Source of the DNA: Xanthoparmelia taractica
Taxonomy: Eukaryota > Ascomycota > Lecanoromycetes > Lecanorales > Parmeliaceae
Length of the DNA: 64,000 nucleotides
Direction: 5' to 3'
Assembly (NCBI GenBank): GCA_033085395.1
Contig: MU853189.1
Span: 165,567-229,566 of the forward strand
The translations under genes and the position numbers were made by a program. The notes beneath the pieces were generated by a model. The model was given only the letters and a program-made list of their open reading frames with translations. It made no database searches and had not been told where the DNA came from. Positions 56,074-64,000 of this stretch are shown here, piece by piece. The stretch's first letter is position 1, and each line of letters begins with the position of its first letter.

Positions 56074-58675
56074 TCAACCGCCCGTCAAATCCACCACCTC
56101 AACACCGCTAAAGACCCTCCTCCTCCCCTTCCCCCTCCCCCTCCCCCTATCCTCCCAACCAGACGACCCTACCCCTTCGACCTCCCACGGCTCCAGATGC
56201 TTCCACGCGCCTTCCAAGCTCTCTCGGAGCGCCACTAGTTTTCTCACGCCCGCGGTTTTGGCTGCCGGTGGCTGGAGCTTTGATGCCGATTGAGATTGAT
56301 GTGATCCGGCCATTAGGGTGGTTTGCGTATACGACGGTGGTGCTGGAGATAGGAGGGCCGATGGCGATGGCAGGGATGATGATATTGATATTGGAGATGT
56401 TGGTGGTGGTGTTAAAGGCGTTTGCGTGAAGGTTAGTTTACGGTTTACTTTTTGCGAAGTTAGAGGATCGGTGGTTGCTACTGTCGTGATTACGTTTTGT
56501 TTCCGTGCCGTTGGTGTGCGTAGATGTCCGGATACATATAGGTCGTTGGCGATCTGGAGTGGGCTCCGCTTCTTTCGTGGCGAGGGCTTTGTGGGATCGT
56601 GGGGGGTTGGCGTGGATGGTTTGAGCTTGCGGAGAGTGACGTTTTCGTTGATGCCGCGGGTGGTCTCTATTTGGGGGTCTTCGGCGTCGGAGATTGGTGT
56701 GCTAGGTCGTGAATGGCGCTTCTTCGCCGAAGACGGAGTTGGAGAGCATGGGAGCCTTTCTTGGCTGCAAGCTCGGGTTGGATGTTCCAGCTCTTGCGAA
56801 GAGTCTCTCGGCCTAGGCTTTTCGGGTGTTCTTTTCGCCAATGTCCAAGGATTCGTCGTGCGGTCTTTTGGCGGCGTTGATGTTTGGCTAGCCAGCGTTG
56901 CTTTTCGAGTCGATTTCGCCTTTGCTTCTGCTGTTTGTTTCTGTAGTTTTTGACCTACTGGATTTCTGTTCTCGGCGAGTATCTTTCGTTGCTGACTCGT
57001 CGGCAGGTCGACAATTGCCGGTGCCAAATAAGCTGGAGGCAGTTGTGTGGTTTGCTTGCCTTTGGCTGGAAACTTGGTAGCAAGATCATCTGGTCTTGGC
57101 TTGGTGAGTTTAAGATACTGGTCCAGTACTCCCGAGTTCATGTTACCCTTAGTATTCGTTATCATGGCCTTTTCCCTTGCCTTTCTTGATGCAAACTTCT
57201 TGGGGTTCCTCATGTCTTCCTCCCAAGTCTCAACAAGCAAAGGCACGCCCAGTTTTACATGGGTCTCCAAGATCCAGATCTTTTCGATCTGGGTAGGGTC
57301 GTAAGTGGATGGGCCTCGTCTCTTCGTGGGGCTTTGGGACCGATCTCTTGTGTCATCACCTTCGGACGCTGGCTGCTCATCTCCCGAAGCGTCATTGCCG
57401 TAATGTTCATCATCCTTCTCTTCTGAGTTTAAATCCAGTCCAACTATGTCAATTGGAGTGTAGGCAACTCGTAGCTCCGGCTCACCACCGGTGTTCCAGT
57501 GGTTCCTCCGTCCGCAGATATATTTCACAAATCTACCTTCAGTCCTCTCCTTGGTATCGAGATCCTCATCTTCTGGAGCATTCAGTTCGCTTTTTCCAAC
57601 AAGTTGCTGCGCCAACAAAGCTGGTGCCAATCCACGAACGAACTTCTTGGCACCAGAAAGGTACTGCCAGTTGAAAGCATTTGCGACAAATACGCGTAGG
57701 CCTTGAACGTCGACTCCGATACCCCACTTGATTTCATCACGTAGTCTCGCAACGTTCTCTGAAGATGAAATTGCGGGGTGTGTATAGTATCCCAATACGG
57801 CCTTGTCAGGGAAAGTGTCCGGAATCTTCATGGTTTTGTGCTTCTGTCGGAAGAGTTTGGATTCATTTGTTTGCAGTTCTCGCTCAAGCCTTCGTCTCCA
57901 TTTCATCATTCCGTCTGTGTCATTCTTGGATAATTGACAAAGGTCTTGACCGAAGCCAGCTTTAGCTGCCTCACATGCAGTCTTTATCCCGCAACCCGCA
58001 ATGCCCGCCGGTATGTAATCACCGCCACTCATAAGGGCAATCAAGATCATGCCTTCACTGTCTAGGCCCTTCTCTTCCTTTGTAGATTCCGCCTTATAAA
58101 CATTCACGTGCGTCGGGCACTTGTTTCCTCTTGCCCCTTCAGCGGTCCAAGAACGCATAGTCATACTGCAGCCAAACATCATAGTATCCACATCTTCACT
58201 CAAAACAGCGTCGACAAGGTGTTCCTTCTGCAGTAGGGCGCATTCCGCCTCCGCTTCTCCGGGAGCCGTGTGATATGGAACCCCGAAATGCTTGAGGAGT
58301 TCCTTGATAAGGACGTTTGGTAGGCATGCTGCACCTGGCGTAATCTTGCGGCCGCGTTTGAATGGCGGCTTGTTCGGGCCATCGAAAACGAAGAGGGGAT
58401 GTATGCATAGGGCAAGGAGCCGGAGGAGGCGATAATAGAGGGTGCGCAGAGCAGGGTTCATGCCTCCTTGGCCTGCCTGGATCTGGAACTGCCATATGGA
58501 TATATCGATAGCTATGCGAAGAGGGCGGCGAGTCCTTTCCAGGTGCTGCACAGCAATTTGGGAAAGCGCCGTTCTCTCACCAGGCCCGATTTGCTTGTAG
58601 ATGCTGTAGGAGAGGCGGTATCAGCCTAGCGGAATTGGGCTGAATTTGCAAGACCACTCACCCTGGTATTCCCAT
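56074..58675 (-). CDS. GEN1/Yen1-type XPG-family Holliday junction resolvase
   Basis: A 14-nt first exon (58675-58662) encodes MGIP plus part of Gly, and a 58-bp intron leads to 58603-56074, giving 847 residues (2544 nt). Joined, the start reads MGIPGIYKQIGPGERTALSQ, as in GEN1 relatives. The XPG N-block has AIDISIWQFQ and FVFDGPNKP. The I-block has PGEAEAECALLQ and AVLSEDVDTMMFG, with the metal-binding acidic residues. The helix-hairpin region is LMSGGDYIPAGIAGCGIKTA. A chromodomain-like stretch may lie between residues about 380 and 520. The C-terminal third is Ser/Thr/Pro/Lys-rich with many TP and SP sites (PSTPTPHDPTKPSPRKKR), fitting cell-cycle phosphorylation as in yeast Yen1. It cleaves four-way DNA junctions in the nucleus. 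Confidence 0.92.
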
Positions 58676-59087
58676 TGCATATCTTAACTATACTCGTAAC
58701 ATATTTGGCGCCACTAATAAGACTGTACGATATTGTTCTTGGTCGAAGTCCCTAAGCGGAACTCTTCCGCAGCAACACGCTGTCACGTGACCCTTCACTG
58801 AGCAACCAATTTTGCAACAGAATACAGACCTTACTTTAAACAATAACATCATAATATACCTACTCTGGCACAACGGACTGGAATACTGAGACACGGTAGC
58901 ATGAGCTAAGAATATTGGCGACCTCACGGGCAACATTTACCAGCAGTGGCCCCCAAGAAGCGAACCTCACTTTCCGCAGAACTTGCATGCCCTTTGTTTT
59001 AACTTTACTGTTGTATTTTCAGTAAGGGTTGTACTGGACGGTCGTGGTTTCAATCATGACTCTTCAATCTCTAGTGCTCGTCTCTGC
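58676..59087. promoter_or_regulatory. Promoter region of the resolvase gene with a TCACGTGA palindrome
   Basis: TCACGTGA at 58783-58790, about 110 bases upstream of the start codon, is a perfect E-box-type palindrome of the kind bound by bHLH factors. It is a sequence match only. The rest of the gap holds no gene. Confidence 0.4.
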
Positions 59088-59838
59088 TTAGCTTACATTG
59101 ACTGCCTCCTCTCCTGTATTGCAAAACGTGGAATTACTCAAAACCAGCCGTGCCCCCTGGCAAGATAAGCTGTTTGGTTTGACAATTCGAGTAGTAGCGC
59201 CTAATTCTGGTTCACCATCCTCATCGGCTACAATGACCATGCCTGCCGCCAGATGCGACTTTACTACTGCATCGTAAAAAGAGTTCGGCGCATACAGTAT
59301 CATGGCAAGCCTGGAATGATCACCTGTGCACACAATGGTGAGATACATAACCCCTCGTAGTGACTGTAAGCTCACCAACTACCAGATTTCCACCTAGAGG
59401 AGCAGTCGCAAACGCCCCGCATAAGCGTTTGAGGCGCTGAGCCTCATTGCGAATGTCTGCCCAGATACTTGTATCGTACGAAACACTTCCGTTGAGAAAT
59501 TGAATAGCCAAGAATGCTATCTTGCAGCCGTCTAGAATGATCATCAGCAGATGTGGGCATGCCCTTGAAGTATGACGACCCCGACCATTCTCGCGTAGAA
59601 ACGGAAGCTCTATCCTGTGCCTAAACTGATTCGTGGTAATACCATCTGGCCTAGTGTAGGTATTGAGGGAAAACAAACGACTAGTTTGGTCGTTGGCTAT
59701 CTCATCGAGGATCAATTCAGTACAGGAAGCTGGCTGTGGCTGGCCGTATCCATGGGAGTCGCATCGAGGTTTGTGACTGCCGTAAACGATGGAGAGTAAA
59801 AGGCATGTCACAATGACACTGAGGCCGAAGCTCGTCAT
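59088..59838 (-). CDS. Small secreted protein of unknown function
   Basis: Exons 59838-59376 and 59323-59088 total 699 nt (232 residues), with a GTGAGC donor and GCACAG acceptor. The N-terminus TSFGLSVIVTCLLLSIVYGS is a clear secretion signal, cleaved probably after YGS. The mature protein starts HKPRCDSHGYGQPQPASC and has about eight Cys residues and N-glycosylation sites (NGS, NST). A central block ACPHLLMIILDGCKIAF and the segment IWADIRNEAQRLKRLC are reminiscent of a widespread ascomycete family of secreted proteins with paired cysteines. No enzymatic motif is seen. It could be an effector or cell-surface protein, which is inference from size and signal only. Confidence 0.78.
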
Positions 59839-60290
59839 TTTGCAGCTAAAAAGGCTGCGTTCTGCTGGTTGAATTTTGACGAGAGCTGGAAGCGGTTCTT
59901 AAGACTTTCGAGCGCCTCAGTCGGCAATCTGCATTGTGTTTCGGGTCTTCTCCCTTACAAGCGTCAACTGATCTTTGCATCCAGAGCCCGCGGCTACTAG
60001 ACCTTTTAGGGCGCGTGTAGGAATCTTTGGGGCCATGGCCAGCTTGCGCCGCTCCTAGAGAGAATGATGGAAGTATACAACGCCATCTCCAGCGTGGGTC
60101 CGCCATGCACAATACCCAACGGCAAGTGCTCGAACTGCGCCATCTAAATATAATCACCGTCAAGCGGCGGAAGCTTGCCTCTCAAAAGAACGGGCCTACG
60201 CTCTGCGGCTGAATCTGCGGTCGCTCTTGCCGATATTGCTCTTCTTACCTAGCAATTTCCTAGAAGTGAACTCGGTGACTAATCGCGCTA
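59839..60290. other. Intergenic, nothing recognised
   Basis: Upstream flank of the secreted protein gene; overlapping short frames only. It ends at the TA dinucleotide abutting the inverted-repeat element. Confidence 0.4.
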
Positions 60291-61257
60291 CACGTGTTCC
60301 CTGGGATGGGCACATAGTTCATCCGGGGTAGACTAAAGTTCATCTGGGGTAGAAATATGCAAAGCATATGCGACTCATCCGGAGTAGAACGAAGGTTTCG
60401 AGGCTTATGCTCAGCATATGCTGATAGAAATATAAAATGATCTAACCCTGACCCTCCTAACCCAAACCCTAGCCTAACCAGCCTTCGGCGACCCTCCGGG
60501 GGCTCCTGCCGGAGGGGCCCCCTATCCTAATCCTACTTATTTGATATATACTCATCATAATATTATAGATAGAATACATATGTTAAGCATATGCAGAGAC
60601 CTCATCGGGGGTAGAAACGGATGCGCTTAGGGTTTGGAAAATTCCTACCCCGTATGAACTTTAGTCTACCCCCTGTTGAGAAATGTGGATCGACTGATTG
60701 TGTCTATGATACAGGAAGAATTCTATGTAGCCAAATTCCTTGCCAAGCCACTAGTGCGGAGTCACGTGTAGGGCTGTTTGCCATATTTCATAACACCCCC
60801 GATGAACTATTCCCTGGGATATGCACCTCCCTGGGATATACACCTTTAGGGCCAGGGCCAGCATCATCAAAATGCCAATATCTTATTTAAATCGATATAT
60901 ATAATACTTTTTTTCTTTCTATTAGTAAGACTTAGATATTTATAAATTTAGATAATTAAGTATAGTATTTTATATTCATAAATTAATTAAAAAGTGTTAA
61001 GATATTAATTAAGTTCTAGCTCTAACATTAAAGTTAGGGCTAGGGTTATTACTATTATAACTCGATTATCGTCTTAAAGCTCGATATTATCTCAATATAG
61101 TATACTTTTTCTTTATTGTTAATAAGAATAAGATATTTAGAAAATTAAAATAATAATGGAAACGTTTGATTTAGATAGATATGTTAAGATATATTAAAAA
61201 GCGCTGAAATTCCAATCTAGCCCTAACCCTAAGGGTGCATATCCCAGGGAACACGTG
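60291..61257. mobile_element. Non-autonomous TIR element flanked by TA, with nested repeats
   Basis: The left end CACGTGTTCCCTGGGAT (60291-60307) is matched exactly by the complement at 61241-61257, and GCAC continues both arms shortly inside. TA dinucleotides abut both ends (60289-60290 and 61258-61259), as expected for a Tc1/mariner-type target duplication. The 967-bp interior has no transposase frame. It includes a second inverted pair (60317-60354 and 60643-60679), copies of TTCCCTGGGATATGCAC near 60811 in direct orientation with the left end, a GC-rich hairpin at 60490-60525 and an AT-rich stretch from 60880 to 61200 that looks RIP-eroded. Confidence 0.75.
60317..60679. repeat. Nested inverted repeat with TCATCNGGGGTAGA motif copies
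   Basis: The left arm 60317-60354 reads TTCATCCGGGGTAGAC then AAAGTTCATCTGGGGTAGA; the right arm 60643-60679 carries the complement of nearly the same string. Further direct copies of TCATCSGGRGTAGA occur at 60375 and 60602. CATATG palindromes sit between them (near 60366, 60415 and 60585). Confidence 0.75.
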
Positions 61258-61996
61258 TAAGGCTACTCCCGTATCCTTACTTACACAAAGTAACTCTCAC
61301 ACTCCCTATCGCGACATTCGTCAAATTTCCCGTCAAGAGTGGTATCATATTTATGAGACCTTGGTAAAATTTTCGTAACGTCCGCCGCGGTGATTGCTCG
61401 TAGGCCAGGCGTACTACTGTACGTAAGCATACATCAGACGGACATTGGCTGGTGACTAGACAAGAAGCCGAAAAACCGAGACTACCTCTTCTTCTCACCT
61501 CAAACTGGCCAGATTGCGCCTCGGTCCTTTTGAGAAGATAAGAGATGACACCCTGAAGGTCGTGCAGTTAATCTGATACTGATTACGATGCCTTGGAACA
61601 GCACCTTTTGAGATGGATGCCTAGAATGAGACTGCGCAATGTGGTGCAGGCACTAATGCCAGACTTGGATGTCATCGGCCTTTTGTGGAGGGACGGATTG
61701 TACTTTCATTTGTTACTCTATGCAGCCTCAGCCTCAGCCTCATCCACACCCCGCGCAAGGCTTCGCCCCGGGGTCGATTGAGAACGCCTACGCTCTTTAA
61801 AACCTGCAATGATCGCACAGCTTCCTCCCCGTTTGCTGTACTCAATGCCCGTCCAACCACGCAATCATACATCTGTCTGCCTTTGCGCTACTTGAGGTGC
61901 TTGCATCGGTAAGAAGCCTTGTCTTGCACATTCAACTCCAATCTTAAATTCGAGGTCTCCGTGATCGCGACGATTCTGATTGATGTTACAGCCTAG
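61258..61996. other. Upstream region of the ankyrin gene with a probable 5' UTR intron
   Basis: GGTAAGAAG at 61908 and TTACAG ending at 61991 delimit a plausible 83-bp leader intron (61909-61991) five bases before the start codon. Bases 61725-61745 are repeats of CAGCCT. No gene is recognised between 61260 and 61900. Confidence 0.45.
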
Positions 61997-63933
61997 ATGG
62001 ACGGTCTATCCAATGTTGCAAGCGCCGTCGCACTCGTGTCATTGGCGATACAGCTTGTGGATACCGTTCAAGAAATCAGCAAATTCCTAAAGAACGTTCA
62101 AGATGCACCGAAAGAAGTACTGAGGCTCATCGAAACCTTGGATCAATTGCAAGGCACCTTAGATAATGTGAGGCAGCTCATCGATCAGCAGTTTCTGGTC
62201 CTACGTCTTCCGGGTTCACCGACCTTTATTACCAAAGCAATGGAAAATTGTGAGAAGCAAATTAAAGCGCTCGAGACTTTTGCGAGTACAGCAAAGCGAT
62301 CCTTCGAGCATCAACACAGGCTGCGGAGAACGTGGGCTTCCATAAGAGTTGTCGCAAAGAAGCATGATATAGAAGACATCCAATGTCGGCTCAGAGATGC
62401 GAAGATGGATCTACAATTCGCGATATCTAGCAATTCGTGGCATCTTCAGTAAGCAATTCTAGGGCCGTTTTGTGGCGACTGGGCACTGATGGAGAACAGG
62501 ATGTTTCACATACAGAACACAGTACCCGTCGTTGGTCAAATCCTGCAAGCCCAGTCTGTGAGCACTCTTCACTCCGCTCCAAGCCAAGATGAAGATGAGG
62601 ATTGTCCAGGACACGAGGTCACAATCTCATGCTCCACCGACTCTATCAAATATCATTCCTCGCGTTCCAAGCAGGAGTATGCGCGATGGCACAGTCGCAC
62701 ATTTGGCACCCTAACTCTCCAGAAGAAATCTAAGTATTCCCAGTCACCAAATGCCAGCACTGAACGGAAAGCACCCCTTATCAGTGAGACAGCGTGGACT
62801 TTCAGACCGTCCTTCATAAGCTATGCGCTCCAGCTGCGCTACGCTCGAAGTTTCGGCTACATTTCACGAAGCCTCAACTTCTATCCTGTGCTGAGTTACT
62901 CTGACCCAGTATTTAAAATGTGTAGAAATGGCGACTTGTTAGGTCTGCAGGTCGCCTTAAGTAGAAAAGGCGTATCGCCGTTTGTGTCTGATGATTTGTG
63001 TGGCTGGACTTTGCTTCACGTGAGTGTAGAATTTCACCAATATCTGGTACTCGACTGTATACTAATTGGTTTCAGTACGCTGCAGCTTACTCTCAATTGG
63101 AAATATGCAACTGGCTACTGCAGATGGGCTTAGGTGCAGAAACCACAGATAGAAATGGACGGTACGTATACGTTACATAAAATCAGCCGGGATTTCTAAC
63201 CCGGTACTTCAGAAAAGCTTTGCAAATAGCGGGTTCCTACGCATTACTCCAAGACAGTGTTGTCAATACCTTCAGGGTTTTGGCTCAGCATCAGGATGAC
63301 GTCTCGGCATCCGACATATTCCTTGCTCTCTCTGAGTATTCGGGCCCAGCTGAAGGGATGGAAGTACTCCTATCACACTCTTCATTACATCTTCAGCGCT
63401 TTGACATTACCGATGATCCATATTACAGGCCTCCGCTAGCTAGCGCTCTGAAATGTTACAGCCAGAACTTCTTGATGGATAGCACCACAAGCGATGAAGT
63501 TTGGTGGATCCCTAGGAGTTCGTGTCCACGAGAGCGCAAACAATGGGAACCCCTGATAATAAGGCTTATTCATCAAGGGGCAGATCTCCACGCGCCTGTG
63601 TTTCGCGAAGGCAGTCTAGCGCATGGTTACCCCTATTCACCGTTTCACATCAGTGAGTATGGAACACCACTTGACTCACTTTTCGAGATCAGCAGAACGC
63701 CTGATGAAGCCAGAAGGCTTGGGGCTGAGTGGCTAGGACTCCTTGCGTCAAAAGGCCACGATGTATTTTCGTATCTGGAGAAAGAGAAAATATTGCACTC
63801 GTCACAGCATCAAATAACCCATCCTAACTCCTGGAATTTCTACGATCTTGGTCCCCGTGAATTGCAATTCACGTTTGACGATACTCAGCCCCAATGCTCC
63901 CGATGGTTCAAACCGTCGGTCCCGCAGACCTGA
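61997..63933 (+). CDS. Ankyrin-repeat protein with N-terminal helical (SesA/NACHT-associated-type) domain
   Basis: Four exons, 61997-62448, 62500-63019, 63076-63161 and 63213-63933, total 1779 nt (592 residues). The N-terminus (SNVASAVALVSLAIQLVDTV, IKALETFASTAKRSF) is the helical module that starts many fungal STAND-like and ankyrin signalling proteins. The middle is Ser-rich. An ankyrin unit spans exons 2-3: DLCGWTLLHYAAAYSQLEIC, then NWLLQMGLGAETTDRNGR. A second degenerate repeat includes PLIIRLIHQGADLHAPV and YGTPLDSLF. The C-terminal part has WLGLLASKGHDV and ends SVPQT at a TGA; relatives often continue, so a further exon beyond 63933 is possible. All exon phases agree. The role is probably protein interaction in a signalling or self/non-self recognition context, by family association. 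Confidence 0.82.
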
Positions 63934-64000
63934 ACCAGTTCAAATTGAAGCTATATACACGGTTGGTAGTTGGTTCAGATGTCAAACCGTCCAACCAACA

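Noticed and set aside
1..64000. CRISPR array, bacterial operons or ribosomal RNA
   Set aside because: No regularly spaced repeats, no rRNA-like sequence, and gene structure is eukaryotic throughout.

Overview
The window looks like nuclear DNA of a filamentous ascomycete (Pezizomycotina). Genes are well spaced on both strands. Introns are short (about 38-213 bp, mostly 48-62) with GTAAGT/GTGAGT-type donors. Secondary-metabolism genes and HeLo-type, ankyrin and C2H2 proteins typical of these fungi are present, and an AT-rich tract resembles sequence eroded by repeat-induced point mutation (RIP). A precise species cannot be read from the sequence alone. Many listed starts were re-chosen at ATG codons and exons were joined by checking splice sites, phases and total length.

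Region 1 (1-22 kb) is accessory. It opens with the 3' end of a highly reducing polyketide synthase (MT-ER-KR-ACP) carrying an in-frame TAA and a 1-base frameshift. Then come an unknown 368-aa protein, a terminal-inverted-repeat transposon remnant with a Cys-rich transposase tail, a C2H2/ubiquitin-like-fold (DUF8035-type) protein with a 156-bp tandem duplication, an AT-rich block, an intracellular-looking trypsin/V8-like protease with a long repetitive tail, a frameshifted gene fragment, an alpha/beta hydrolase that has lost its nucleophile region, and a HeLo-like/DUF7580 protein. Three of these genes are visibly broken.

Region 2 (22.2-33.3 kb) is one uninterrupted 11-kb reading frame for a ferrichrome-family non-ribosomal peptide synthetase, A-T-C-A-T-C-T-C-T-C. 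No ornithine N-monooxygenase or hydroxamate acyltransferase is seen nearby.

Region 3 (34.6-59 kb) is mostly core genome: a TLC-domain membrane protein, mitochondrial seryl-tRNA synthetase, a UBE2O-like E2/E3 ubiquitin enzyme, a cytochrome P450, a Rho/Ras-like GTPase with a CaaX box, a seven-helix membrane protein, a DHA2-type MFS transporter, tRNA pseudouridine synthase DEG1/PUS3 and a GEN1/Yen1-type Holliday junction resolvase.

Region 4 (59-64 kb) is accessory again: a small secreted protein, a TA-flanked 967-bp inverted-repeat element with nested repeats, and an ankyrin protein with an N-terminal regulatory domain. A short palindrome of one family sits just upstream of both the HeLo-like gene and DEG1.
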